64,000 nt of DNA, taken from assembly GCF_004765605.1 (NCBI RefSeq), contig NZ_SRLC01000002.1, positions 1,488,001 through 1,552,000 on the forward strand, read 5' to 3'. The stretch comes from Hymenobacter aquaticus (GTDB lineage Bacteria; Bacteroidota; Bacteroidia; Cytophagales; Hymenobacteraceae). Under the pieces are notes generated by a model. The model was not told the origin of the DNA and did no database searches. It saw nothing but the letters and a program-made list of their open reading frames with translations. Shown one piece after another: positions 1 to 8,672 of this stretch. The stretch's first letter is position 1; each line of letters starts with the position of its first letter. Position numbers and translations under genes: made by a program.

Positions 1-177
1 CCCACCCAAGCCATCGTATTCGGTGACATGCGTGACCCCGAGTCGCAGATCTCGAAGATCATGCGCCGCGAGGATGGCGAGCGGGGCTTCCACGTGCTGG
101 ATGCCATCAACGTGCAGCCTAACATCACGTATCTGACCAAGATCCGGAACACGGAAACTGAAGTTCGCAACGCTTAA
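1..177 (+). CDS. actB: ActB, alternative complex III iron-sulfur/molybdopterin-like subunit (3' end only)
   Basis: The window opens inside a reading frame of 58 codons ending in RNTETEVRNA and TAA. The residues (PTQAIVFGDMRDPES, then YLTKIRN) match my memory of the C-terminal ferredoxin-like part of ActB, the peripheral iron-sulfur subunit of alternative complex III. The identity rests mainly on position: actC, actD, actE and actF follow directly in the canonical order. No cluster-binding cysteines lie in the visible part. The start and the molybdopterin-like domain are outside the window. Confidence 0.85.
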   Translation, partial: PTQAIVFGDMRDPESQISKIMRREDGERGFHVLDAINVQPNITYLTKIRNTETEVRNA

Positions 178-288
178 TCACAGGGTCAAGGATCTTAGGA
201 ACGTAGGGTAGGGGAGCTGTCCCGACCACTGGTTCAGAACAGACGAGAGACCCTACATTCCCAAGACCCCAACTAACCAATAAAAACT
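178..288 (+). repeat. Intergenic word-hairpin E1 (actB-actC)
   Basis: The gap between actB and actC holds a G-rich arm at 191-209 (GATCTTAGGAACGTAGGGT) and a C-rich arm at 250-268 (ACCCTACATTCCCAAGACC). They are complementary at 16 of 19 positions. The G-rich arm contains the loosely repeated word TTAGG/GTAGGG. The C-rich arm is followed by an A-rich stretch and the actC ATG. This is the weakest member of the class. Confidence 0.55.
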
Positions 289-1746
289 ATGCAGCACGTA
301 TCGCCTGTACGGGAGCCGCTCGTAACCGGGGGGAAATCGTACCACGACGTCACTCAAGACGTGTGCCGCCAGGTAGAAGCCGCCCCGAATGTTCGGTGGA
401 TGGCCGCCCTGAGCGTTGCGCTCTTTTTCCTCGGTGTCTTCCTCTACTCAGTATACCGCACCCTGTGGTACGGTATCGGAGAGTGGGGTCTGAACAAAAC
501 TGTCGGCTGGGCCTGGGACATCACCAACTTCGTATGGTGGGTAGGTATCGGTCACGCCGGCACCCTGATTTCGGCAGTTCTGCTGCTGTTCCGTCAGAAG
601 TGGCGGAGCTCCATCAACCGCGCCGCAGAAGCTATGACGATCTTCGCCGTAATCTGCGCCGCCATGTTCCCGGTACTGCACATGGGCCGTCCGTGGCTCG
701 CCTACTGGGTGTTCCCCCTGCAAAACACCTTCGGCTCGCTGTGGGTGAACTTCAATTCGCCGCTGCTGTGGGACGTATTCGCCATCTCGACCTACTTCAC
801 CGTGTCGCTGGTGTTCTGGTACACGGGTCTGGTGCCTGACTTCGCTACTATCCGCGACCGGGCTAAAGGTCCGATTGCCAAAGTAGCCTACTCGCTACTG
901 AGCATGGGCTGGACGGGTTCGGCCAAGCACTGGAGCCGTTACGAAACGGTGTCGCTGATTCTGGCCGGTGTTTCGACCCCGTTGGTACTGTCGGTACACA
1001 CCATTGTATCGATGGACTTTGCAACCTCGGTTGTTCCGGGCTGGCACACCACCATCTTCCCTCCCTACTTCGTGGCCGGGGCTATCTTCTCGGGCTTCGC
1101 CATGGTACTGACCCTGATGCTTATCACCCGGGTAGTATTTAAGCTGGAAGATTACATCACGATGGAGCACATTGCTCTCATGAACAAAATCATGATGATC
1201 ACCGGCTCGATCGTAGGGGTGGCTTACATCACCGAGTTCTTCATCGCCTGGTATTCGCAGGTTGAGTTCGAGCAGTACGCCTTCATCAACCGCGCTACCG
1301 GTCCTTACTGGTGGGCCTACTGGTCGATGATGACTTGCAACGTAATTACGCCTCAGCTGGTGTGGATTCGCAAAGTACGCTACAGCATCCCGCTGACTTT
1401 CGTGCTGTCAATCATTGTAAACATCGGGATGTGGTTCGAGCGTTTCGTAATTATTGTAACCTCGCTGCACCGCGACTACCTGCCTTCGAGCTGGGTAATG
1501 TTCTCGCCCACGATTATCGATATCGGTATCTATGTGGGTACGCTGGGCTTGTTCTTCACGCTGTTCCTGCTCTTCGCCAAGTTCTTCCCCGTGGTAAACA
1601 TGGCTGAAGTGAAGACCGTGCTGAAATACACGGTGGATAACGGTCCGACCTACACCGGTCACGACCCGCACCACGACCTGATTCACAAGCCAACCACCCA
1701 CGGAGTGCCTGCCACTGCTCCGGTAAACTACAACAAGCATGACTAA
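289..1746 (+). CDS. actC: ActC, NrfD-like membrane subunit of alternative complex III
   Basis: This 485-residue protein has about ten hydrophobic helices and belongs to the NrfD/PsrC polysulfide-reductase membrane family. In alternative complex III ActC is one of two NrfD-like subunits that hold the quinol site and pass electrons toward the iron-sulfur and heme subunits. Conserved-looking charged and polar residues sit inside helices, for example in VGIGHAGTLISA near residue 87 and VLHMGRPWLAYW near 130. The ATG at 289 follows an A-rich stretch rather than a Shine-Dalgarno sequence. The last 8 bases overlap actD, which suggests translational coupling. Confidence 0.95.
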   Translation: MQHVSPVREPLVTGGKSYHDVTQDVCRQVEAAPNVRWMAALSVALFFLGVFLYSVYRTLWYGIGEWGLNKTVGWAWDITNFVWWVGIGHAGTLISAVLLLFRQKWRSSINRAAEAMTIFAVICAAMFPVLHMGRPWLAYWVFPLQNTFGSLWVNFNSPLLWDVFAISTYFTVSLVFWYTGLVPDFATIRDRAKGPIAKVAYSLLSMGWTGSAKHWSRYETVSLILAGVSTPLVLSVHTIVSMDFATSVVPGWHTTIFPPYFVAGAIFSGFAMVLTLMLITRVVFKLEDYITMEHIALMNKIMMITGSIVGVAYITEFFIAWYSQVEFEQYAFINRATGPYWWAYWSMMTCNVITPQLVWIRKVRYSIPLTFVLSIIVNIGMWFERFVIIVTSLHRDYLPSSWVMFSPTIIDIGIYVGTLGLFFTLFLLFAKFFPVVNMAEVKTVLKYTVDNGPTYTGHDPHHDLIHKPTTHGVPATAPVNYNKHD

Positions 1747-2263
1747 GCGCTTCGCCCTCGGCATCTTCGACGACGAAGACGTGCTGATGCACGCCATTGA
1801 GAACGTCCGCGCGGCGGGCGTCAAAATCTACGAAGTGTTTACCCCGTTCCCCATTCACGGCATCGATGATGCTCTGGGTATCGAACGGTCGCGCTTGCCA
1901 ATTGCCGCCTTCTTCTATGGCTGCTGTGGTTTGGCCTTCGCCCTGTGGATGCAGATCTACATGCTCGGCTTCGACTGGCCCATGATTATCGGTGGTAAGC
2001 CCCACATTGCGCTGCCCGCCTTCATTCCAGTATCCTTCGAATTGACGGTGTTCTTTACCTGCCACGGCATGGTAATTACCTTCTACACGATTAGCAAGCT
2101 CTACCCCCGCTGGAGAACCCCGGTGCTGGACGTACGCTCGACGGACGACAAGTTCGTGATGGCCATTGAGATCAACGAAAGCACTGACCTCAACAACCTG
2201 AGCAAGCTGCTGCGCGAGAACGGCGCCTCGGAGGTGAACGAAAAAGAAATGACTAAGAACTAA
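1739..2263 (+). CDS. actD: ActD, DUF3341 subunit of alternative complex III
   Basis: This 174-residue protein belongs to the DUF3341 family, the small membrane subunit of alternative complex III. A soluble N-terminus (about residues 1-55) comes before two hydrophobic helices (about 56-75 and 95-117). A short soluble tail follows. Its start overlaps actC by 8 bases and its stop overlaps the actE start by one base (ATGA-type junction), so the subunits are probably made in step. The family has no known catalytic residues and is thought to be structural. Confidence 0.93.
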   Translation: MTKRFALGIFDDEDVLMHAIENVRAAGVKIYEVFTPFPIHGIDDALGIERSRLPIAAFFYGCCGLAFALWMQIYMLGFDWPMIIGGKPHIALPAFIPVSFELTVFFTCHGMVITFYTISKLYPRWRTPVLDVRSTDDKFVMAIEINESTDLNNLSKLLRENGASEVNEKEMTKN

Positions 2264-2985
2264 TGACGCACACGCTGAAACTAGGTCTGCAAGCGTCGGC
2301 TATTCTATTTGCCTCGGTGCTGACTACAGCTTGTAACAAGGCTGATGACACGGGCTTGGAGTATGCGCCGCAGATGTACGAATCGATTCCGTACGACCCG
2401 CTGCGCCAGGTCAATACCAACACGGTGAACCCCATGGGTATCAATGAGCGCACTCCGGTAGTGGGCACGGTACCCCGCGGTAAGCTCAATTACTACTCCC
2501 ACGTTCCCAAAGACAGCGTCGGCACTGCTGAGCGTCGTTTGCGTAATCCTTACGCTTACACCAAAGCCAACCTAGAAGAAGGAAAGGTGCTGTATACCCG
2601 CATTTGCTCCCACTGCCACGGTGAGCAGGGTGATGGCCAGGGTCCGGTAGGTGCCAAGTTCAAAGGCGTGCCGAACTACACGGTCGGCGCTTACAAGACG
2701 ATGAACGATGCCCACGTGTACCACGTGATTCAGTGGGGTAAAAACCGCATGATGCCCCACGGCTCCATCGTAAACCCCGAGGAGCGCTGGAAAATTGCTA
2801 TGTACGTCCGCGTGCTGCAGCAAGGCAAAGGCCCCGATGGATTGGCTGATCTGGTGAAGACGAGCAACGACTCGACCCAGATGACGGACCGCGCTACCCA
2901 GGCTCCCACGCTGGAAGCTCAGGCAGACAAAGCATCAACTACTCCCGGTCAAGGTGACCAGGCACGAAACGGAACGGCGAACTAA
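2263..2985 (+). CDS. actE: ActE, monoheme cytochrome c lipoprotein of alternative complex III
   Basis: The 240-residue product has an N-terminal hydrophobic segment ending in the lipobox-like LTTAC, so Cys24 is a likely lipidation site. A single heme c motif, CSHCH, is at residues 115-119. Candidate axial methionines lie in NRMMPHGS. In alternative complex III, ActE carries electrons from the complex to the oxidase, here encoded 1.4 kb downstream. The last 45 residues are rich in Thr, Ala and Gln and look like a flexible tail. It overlaps actD by one base and is 2 bases from actF. Confidence 0.93.
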   Translation: MTHTLKLGLQASAILFASVLTTACNKADDTGLEYAPQMYESIPYDPLRQVNTNTVNPMGINERTPVVGTVPRGKLNYYSHVPKDSVGTAERRLRNPYAYTKANLEEGKVLYTRICSHCHGEQGDGQGPVGAKFKGVPNYTVGAYKTMNDAHVYHVIQWGKNRMMPHGSIVNPEERWKIAMYVRVLQQGKGPDGLADLVKTSNDSTQMTDRATQAPTLEAQADKASTTPGQGDQARNGTAN

Positions 2986-2987
2986 CT

Positions 2988-4316
2988 ATGGCAACTCTGA
3001 CGCATCATGAAAGCGCCACGGCTGAATACCTGGAGCTTTCGCCGAAAACCCGCAGAACCTTCATCGGCATTATCGTTGCCGGTGTCGTAGTGCTGGCAAT
3101 CGGCCTGATTATGGCCGCCTTCTACGGCGGCGGACACGAAGCTGCTGGTGCAGCCCACGGCGCAGCTCACGCGGCTGGTCCGGAGGCTGGCGCTGGCGCC
3201 GCTCACCACGAAGGCAGCCCGGTATGGCTGAAGCGCCTATTGGTGAGCCTGTGGCACAACAACGTATTCTTCGTGGGCGTGTCGGCTATCGGTACCTTCT
3301 TCGTCGCGCTGCAGTACGTAGCCTACGCCGGCTGGTCGGTAGTAATTAAGCGCATCAACGAAGCTATGAGCGCCTGGCTGCTGCCTGGCCTCGCCATCTT
3401 CCTGATTGTATTCTTCGTGGGTCGTCACGACCTGTTCCACTGGACCCACGATGGTATAATGGACCCCAAGTCGGAAAACTACGATGCCATCATTGCAGGC
3501 AAGAGTGGTTTTCTGAACATGCCTTTCTACCTGATTCGCATGGTCGTATACCTGGGCATCTGGTGGTTCTTCACCGAGCGGCTGCGCAAGCTCTCCTTGG
3601 CCGAAGACCTGAACGGCGGTACCGAGTATTTCCACAAAAGCATCAACGTAGCGGCCCTGTTCCTGGTGCTCTACGCCGTTACCTCGTCGATGTCGGCCTG
3701 GGACTGGGTGATGTCGGTTGACGTGCACTGGTTCTCGACCATGTTCGGCTGGTACGTATTCGCCTCCTGGTGGGTATCGGGCATTGCCGTAACTACTCTG
3801 ACTGCTATCTATCTGAAGCAAGCCGGTTACCTGAAGTTTGTAAACGCCAACCACCTGCACGATCTGGGCAAGTTCATGTTCGGCTTCAGCATCTTCTGGA
3901 CCTACGTATGGTTCTCGCAGTTCATGCTGATCTGGTACGCCAACCTGCCCGAAGAAGCCGTGTACTTCAACCAGCGTCTGGGCGGCTTCAATGGTGCCTA
4001 TACCTGGATGTTCTTTGGCAACCTGGTTATCAACTTCGTCTTCCCGTTCCTGGTGCTGATGCGCCGCGATGCCAAGCGCCAGATGATCATGCTCAAAATC
4101 GTGAGCATCGCCATTCTGATTGGCCACTGGTCGGACTTCTACTTAATGCTGGAGCCTGCAACTATGAAGGGCGAGAATGGGTTCATCATAGAGATTGGCG
4201 TTGCGCTGATTTTCCTGGGCAGCTTCCTGATTCTGTTTACCAAGCGCTTGGCGCAAGCCTCCCTGGTACCGGTGAATCACCCGTTCCTGGACGAAAGCGT
4301 GCACCACACGACTTAA
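2988..4316 (+). CDS. actF: ActF, second NrfD-like membrane subunit of alternative complex III
   Basis: This 442-residue integral membrane protein with about ten helices is the second large membrane subunit of alternative complex III, related to ActC. Helix 1 (about residues 26-45) is followed by a low-complexity loop rich in Ala, Gly and His (about 47-77). Conserved-looking stretches include DLFHWTHDGIMDP and MSAWDWVMSVDVHWFSTMFGW. It ends the act gene run. coxB follows after 94 bases that hold word-hairpin E2 and no obvious terminator, so read-through into the oxidase genes is likely. Confidence 0.93.
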   Translation: MATLTHHESATAEYLELSPKTRRTFIGIIVAGVVVLAIGLIMAAFYGGGHEAAGAAHGAAHAAGPEAGAGAAHHEGSPVWLKRLLVSLWHNNVFFVGVSAIGTFFVALQYVAYAGWSVVIKRINEAMSAWLLPGLAIFLIVFFVGRHDLFHWTHDGIMDPKSENYDAIIAGKSGFLNMPFYLIRMVVYLGIWWFFTERLRKLSLAEDLNGGTEYFHKSINVAALFLVLYAVTSSMSAWDWVMSVDVHWFSTMFGWYVFASWWVSGIAVTTLTAIYLKQAGYLKFVNANHLHDLGKFMFGFSIFWTYVWFSQFMLIWYANLPEEAVYFNQRLGGFNGAYTWMFFGNLVINFVFPFLVLMRRDAKRQMIMLKIVSIAILIGHWSDFYLMLEPATMKGENGFIIEIGVALIFLGSFLILFTKRLAQASLVPVNHPFLDESVHHTT

Positions 4317-4410
4317 TTAGACATGAGTATTGAGAAGTGAGAAGTTAGACTGTAATGTGTAACGGAACTCTCACTTCTAACCTCTCAACTCTCACCTCTT
4401 CACTCAACTA
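4317..4410 (+). repeat. Intergenic word-hairpin E2 (actF-coxB)
   Basis: The whole gap between the actF stop and the coxB ATG is made of this element. The purine-rich arm carries the word GAGAAGTGAGAAGTTAG. Bases 4331-4349 and 4376-4394 are complementary at 16 of 19 positions, and other registers also pair. The pyrimidine-rich arm repeats CTCAACTCTCACCTCTT and runs directly into the ATG at 4411. No Shine-Dalgarno sequence is present, so the arm itself is the translation initiation region of coxB. Confidence 0.8.
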
Positions 4411-5481
4411 ATGATTGCTCTTGGTATTCTTCTGGTACTCGTGCTGCTGCTGGTCGTTTTCGGCCTGCTGTTCCGCATCCAGATACTGACTTCCATTTTC
4501 TCGGGCAGCTCTACGCGCGAGATTGGCACGAGTAACCGCGTCAACGCTATCCTATTCATCCTTTTTATGGTGATTGGTGGTGGGGCGTTTGCTTACTCCT
4601 TTATTGAAAACTATGGCAAGATGAACCCGCCCATTGCGTCGGTTCACGGCCATGAGATGGAGCGCCTGTTCTGGACGACGATGATCATCATCGGCATCGT
4701 GTTCGTCCTGACCCACATTGCTTTGTTCGTGTACTCTTACAAGTACCAGCACAAGGAAGGTCGCCGCGCTTACTTCTTCCCCCACAACAACAAGATCGAG
4801 ATTATCTGGACGGTGATTCCGGCCATCGTAATGGCTGGTCTGGTATTCGCCGGCTGGAAGGAATGGACCAAGATTACCGGTCCGGCTCCCAAAGACTCGG
4901 TAGTACTGGAAGTAATGGGCAAGCAGTTCAACTGGCTGGTGCGCTACCCCGGCCGCGACCAGAAGCTGGGCGTAGTAAACTACCGTCTGATCGACGCGAC
5001 CAACGAGTTTGGTTTCGACCTCAGCGACAAGAGCGGCCTGGATGACTTCGTAGCCGGTGAGATTCACGTGCCCAAGGGCCACCCCGTGCTGCTGAAGATT
5101 CGCTCGCGCGACGTGCTGCACGCCGTTTACATGCCGCACTTCCGCGTGCAGATGTACGCCGTGCCCGGTATGCCGACCAAGTTCTGGTTTACGCCAACCA
5201 AGACGACCGATGAAATGCGTGCTCAGCTGGGCAACCCCAAGTTCAACTACGAACTGGCCTGCAACCAGATCTGCGGCCGTGGTCACTTCGCCATGAAGCT
5301 GAACATCATCGTGGATGAGCCGGACGATTACGTAGCCTGGTTCTCGCAGCAGAAGTCTTTCTCGGAGCAGAACCCTGATGTGCTGGCTAGCTTCAAGCAG
5401 AAATCGGAAAAATTGGGAGAAACGGAAAACGCTTCAGCGGCTGCCGCTGTTGTAACTCCGGCTGCCAAGGCCTCGCTCTAA
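4411..5481 (+). CDS. coxB: Cytochrome c oxidase subunit II with CuA site
   Basis: At 356 residues this subunit II has extra N-terminal helices (about 1-22, 44-64, 88-108 and 130-148), followed by the CuA cupredoxin domain. The CuA ligands are visible: His237 in HAVYMPHF, then Cys284, Cys288, His292 and Met295 in ACNQICGRGHFAM, with the bridging pattern CxxxCxxxHxxM. There is no fused cytochrome c domain, so electrons probably arrive from ActE or a separate cytochrome. The C-terminal 35 residues are Ala- and Ser-rich. coxA starts 26 bases downstream. Confidence 0.96.
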   Translation: MIALGILLVLVLLLVVFGLLFRIQILTSIFSGSSTREIGTSNRVNAILFILFMVIGGGAFAYSFIENYGKMNPPIASVHGHEMERLFWTTMIIIGIVFVLTHIALFVYSYKYQHKEGRRAYFFPHNNKIEIIWTVIPAIVMAGLVFAGWKEWTKITGPAPKDSVVLEVMGKQFNWLVRYPGRDQKLGVVNYRLIDATNEFGFDLSDKSGLDDFVAGEIHVPKGHPVLLKIRSRDVLHAVYMPHFRVQMYAVPGMPTKFWFTPTKTTDEMRAQLGNPKFNYELACNQICGRGHFAMKLNIIVDEPDDYVAWFSQQKSFSEQNPDVLASFKQKSEKLGETENASAAAAVVTPAAKASL

Positions 5482-5507
5482 CTCTTATTTAACGCACGCT
5501 CTCTTTT

Positions 5508-7370
5508 ATGGCTGCTAACCTTCCTACTCAGTCTCAAGTGCAAGGTGGCATCGGGGTAACCGAGCCGCACACCGAGCACGACGAGCACCTGCACCACGAC
5601 GAGCACCATGACCAGCACTGGCTGTTCAAGTACGTCTTCAGCCAGGACCACAAAGTCATTGCCAAGCAGTTCCTGATTACGGGTATCTTCTGGGCAATCA
5701 TCGGTGGTACGCTCTCCAGCTTGTTCCGCCTACAGCTCGGCTGGCCCGAGTCGACCTTCGAATGGCTGTCGCCGTTCCTGGGCAAGTGGATCGAAGCCGG
5801 TAAGCTGAACCCCGAGTTTTACTTGGCCTTGGTTACGATGCACGGTACCATCATGGTATTCTTCGTGCTGACGGCTGGTTTGTCGGGTACGTTCTCCAAC
5901 TTCCTGATTCCATTGCAGGTAGGTGCCCGCGACATGGCTTCGGGCTTTATGAACATGCTCTCGTACTGGTTCTTCTTCCTGTCGAGCATTATCATGTTCA
6001 CTTCGCTCTTCATCGAGACGGGCCCCGCCGCTGCCGGCTGGACAATCTACCCGCCGCTGAGCGCCCTGCCCCAGGCTATTCCTGGTTCGGGTTTGGGCAT
6101 GACGCTGTGGCTGGTGTCGATGGCGCTGTTCATCGTGTCGCAGCTGCTGGGTGGTGTTAACTACATTACTACGGTCATTAACCTGCGTACCCGCGGCATG
6201 TCGATGTCGAAGCTGCCCCTGACCATCTGGGCTTTCTTCCTCACCGCTATCCTGGGTCTGCTCTCGTTCCCGGTTCTGTTCTCGGCCGCGCTGCTGCTGA
6301 TCTTCGACCGTTCGTTTGGTACCTCGTTCTTCCTGTCGGACATCTACATTGCCGGACAGGCGCTGAACCACCAGGGTGGTAGCCCCATCCTGTTCCAGCA
6401 CTTGTTCTGGTTCCTGGGTCACCCCGAAGTATACATCGTTATCATGCCCGCCATGGGTATGGTGTCGGAAATCCTGGCTACCAACGCCCGTAAGCCGATT
6501 TTCGGCTACCGTGCCATGATTGGCTCACTGCTGGGCATTTCGCTCTTGTCGTTCGTGGTGTGGGCTCACCACATGTTCGTAACCGGCATGAATCCCTTCC
6601 TGGGTTCGGTGTTCATGTTCCTGACGCTGATCATCGCCGTACCATCGGCCGTGAAGACCTTCAACTGGCTGGCGACGCTGTGGCGCGGTAACATCCGCTT
6701 CACCACCGCCATGCTGTTCTCGATTGGCTTCGTGTCGCTGTTCATCTCGGGTGGTCTGACCGGTATTATTCTCGGTAACGCCGCCATCGACATTCAGATG
6801 CACAACACGTACTTCGTGGTAGCTCACTTCCACTTAGTAATGGGTTCGTCGGCCTTCTTTGGTCTGTTTGCCGGGGTGTACCACTGGTTCCCCAAGATGT
6901 TCGGCCGTATGCTCGACGAGAAGCTGGGCTACATCCACTTCTGGCTGACGTTCATCGGGGTTTACCTGGTGTTCATGCCGATGCACTACGTGGGTATCGC
7001 CGGTTTCCCCCGCCGTTACTACGCCTGGACTGGCTTCGACTCGTTCAGCCAGTTTGCTGACCTGAACAAGTTCATTTCGGCTGCGGCTATCCTGGCCTTC
7101 TTCGGTCAGTTTATCTTCATCTTCAACTTCTTCTACAGCATCTTCCGCGGCCGTCGCGCTACCGAGAACCCCTGGAACTCGACCACGCTGGAGTGGACGA
7201 CGCCGGTGGTGCCTGGGCACGGCAACTGGCCCGGCGAAATTCCCGCCGTGTACCGTTGGCCCTACGACTACAGCAAGCCCGGTGCTGCTGAAGACTTCAT
7301 CCCGCAGAACGTACCTTATTCGCAGACCCAGTCTTCGAATCTGCCCTACGAGCGGGACATGGAAGAATAG
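5508..7370 (+). CDS. coxA: Cytochrome c oxidase subunit I (heme a / heme a3-CuB)
   Basis: This 620-residue heme-copper oxidase catalytic subunit shows the expected ligands. His112 in MHGTIM and His442 fit the low-spin heme a. His440 in VVAHFH fits heme a3. CuB is bound by His305 of GHPEVY, with the cross-linking Tyr309, and by His354 and His355 in WAHHMF. GHPEVY supports an A-type oxidase. The N-terminus is unusual: residues 21-37 hold eight histidines mixed with Asp and Glu, a possible metal-binding tail. A strong terminator follows the stop. Confidence 0.97.
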   Translation: MAANLPTQSQVQGGIGVTEPHTEHDEHLHHDEHHDQHWLFKYVFSQDHKVIAKQFLITGIFWAIIGGTLSSLFRLQLGWPESTFEWLSPFLGKWIEAGKLNPEFYLALVTMHGTIMVFFVLTAGLSGTFSNFLIPLQVGARDMASGFMNMLSYWFFFLSSIIMFTSLFIETGPAAAGWTIYPPLSALPQAIPGSGLGMTLWLVSMALFIVSQLLGGVNYITTVINLRTRGMSMSKLPLTIWAFFLTAILGLLSFPVLFSAALLLIFDRSFGTSFFLSDIYIAGQALNHQGGSPILFQHLFWFLGHPEVYIVIMPAMGMVSEILATNARKPIFGYRAMIGSLLGISLLSFVVWAHHMFVTGMNPFLGSVFMFLTLIIAVPSAVKTFNWLATLWRGNIRFTTAMLFSIGFVSLFISGGLTGIILGNAAIDIQMHNTYFVVAHFHLVMGSSAFFGLFAGVYHWFPKMFGRMLDEKLGYIHFWLTFIGVYLVFMPMHYVGIAGFPRRYYAWTGFDSFSQFADLNKFISAAAILAFFGQFIFIFNFFYSIFRGRRATENPWNSTTLEWTTPVVPGHGNWPGEIPAVYRWPYDYSKPGAAEDFIPQNVPYSQTQSSNLPYERDMEE

Positions 7371-7387
7371 TCTTGCAAATGCCATGT

Positions 7388-7425
7388 AAAACGGGCCGCT
7401 GTATCCACGGCGGCCCGTTTTTTAT
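7388..7425 (+). terminator. Rho-independent terminator after coxA
   Basis: Arms ACGGGCCGC (7391-7399) and GCGGCCCGT (7410-7418) form a perfect 9-bp GC-rich stem followed by a T run (7418-7423). It begins about 18 bases after the coxA stop and should end the act-cox transcript. Confidence 0.85.
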
Positions 7426-7433
7426 TACCCAAG

Positions 7434-7478
7434 AACGGGGAAATCCGGCACCGGCATTACCGGCGGGATTTCCCCGTT
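7434..7478. other. 13-bp perfect inverted repeat between coxA and ctaA
   Basis: AACGGGGAAATCC (7434-7446) and GGATTTCCCCGTT (7466-7478) are exact reverse complements around a 19-base loop that itself contains CCGG palindromes. It starts 10 bases after the coxA terminator and has no T run. It may be a second structural block, an operator, or a processing site in front of the heme A synthase gene. Confidence 0.6.
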
Positions 7479-7542
7479 CGGCTGTCTAATCAAACCGACT
7501 TTTGGATTGTTTACTGAGCAGCCTAAGCCCCTTTCAAAAAGT

Positions 7543-8622
7543 ATGACAGTACCCGCGTTTGTACGCCGCTTCCGCCTGATCGGCATCGTGACCGTAGTGG
7601 CGGTATATGTTCTGATTCTGGTCGGTGGCATCGTGCGCAGCACGGGCTCCGGCATGGGTTGCCCCGACTGGCCCAAATGCTTCGGTACTTGGATACCGCC
7701 CACGCAGGCTAGCCAGCTGCCCGCCAATTACAAGGAAATCTACACGGCCCAGCGCGTGGCCAAAAACCAGAAGCTGGCGAAGACCCTGCAACGGCTGGGT
7801 TTCCGGCAGGTAGCCAGTGAGATTTTCGCCCACCCGACCCAGTACATCGAAACCGACTTCAACGTCACCAAAACCTGGATTGAATACGTCAACCGGCTGG
7901 TGGGCGCCTTGATTGGCGTGTTCGTGTTCCTGACCGTCGTGTTTGCCCTGCCGTACTGGCGTCGCGACCGGCCAGTGTTCTGGCTGGCTTTCTGGTCGTT
8001 TCTGCTGACCGGCGTGCAGGGCTACCTGGGCTCTTTGGTCGTATCGACCAACCTGCTGCCCGTGATGGTGACCATTCACATGGGCCTGGCTCTGGTAATT
8101 GTGGCCATGCTGATCTACGCGGTGATTCGCTCCCAGCGCGAGACGACCAATCCGGAGACTGTGCCCGCAACGCCTAGCCTGGCACCGTGGCTGTGGCTGA
8201 TTACACTGCTGACCTTCGTGCAGATTGTATTAGGCACGCAGGTGCGGGAGGAGGTCGACATGGTAGCATTTGCGGCCAACTACCTCAACCGCGCGGACTG
8301 GATTGACCATTTGGGTAGCATCTTCAAGCTTCACCGTTCCTTTTCGGCTTTACTGCTGCTGCTCAACGCGTACGTGGCCTTCCGGCTGTACCGGCTGCCG
8401 TCGGGACAACTGCAGCGCATGGCCTTGGTAAACATTGGGCTGATTGGGCTGGAAATCCTGGCGGGCATCACGCTGGCCTATTTTGCCTTGCCGGCGCTGG
8501 TGCAGCCAATTCACCTGACGCTGGCTACGGTGCTGTTCGGAACCCAGTTTCTGACCATCGTTTTGTATGGTCGGGCAACGAAATTCAAGCGGCAGGCCGC
8601 TTATCCGGGCGTTGTTGCGTAA
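7543..8622 (+). CDS. ctaA: Heme A synthase (CtaA/COX15 family)
   Basis: Heme A synthase oxidises the methyl group of heme O to the formyl group of heme A, the cofactor of the neighbouring oxidase. The protein has about eight helices. It starts with the typical LVGGIVRSTGSGMGCPDWPKCFG, whose cysteine pair is conserved in one branch of the family. Heme-ligand histidines sit in TIHMGLA, FKLHRSF and VQPIHLT. I chose ATG 7543 (359 residues). The frame also opens at TTG 7507, but that would add a polar segment with no family support. Confidence 0.93.
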   Translation: MTVPAFVRRFRLIGIVTVVAVYVLILVGGIVRSTGSGMGCPDWPKCFGTWIPPTQASQLPANYKEIYTAQRVAKNQKLAKTLQRLGFRQVASEIFAHPTQYIETDFNVTKTWIEYVNRLVGALIGVFVFLTVVFALPYWRRDRPVFWLAFWSFLLTGVQGYLGSLVVSTNLLPVMVTIHMGLALVIVAMLIYAVIRSQRETTNPETVPATPSLAPWLWLITLLTFVQIVLGTQVREEVDMVAFAANYLNRADWIDHLGSIFKLHRSFSALLLLLNAYVAFRLYRLPSGQLQRMALVNIGLIGLEILAGITLAYFALPALVQPIHLTLATVLFGTQFLTIVLYGRATKFKRQAAYPGVVA

Positions 8623-8627
8623 CTTTG
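8620..8627 (+). promoter_or_regulatory. Bacteroidota -7 box upstream of cyoE
   Basis: TAACTTTG followed by CGGCCCC matches the Bacteroidota TAnnTTTG -7 element and its common downstream context. It spans the end of ctaA and lies 46 bases before the cyoE ATG. I see no clear TTTG at -33. Confidence 0.45.
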
Positions 8628-8672
8628 CGGCCCCGTTTGAGGCTGATCTGGCGGGAGTTTTGATTGCGTAGA

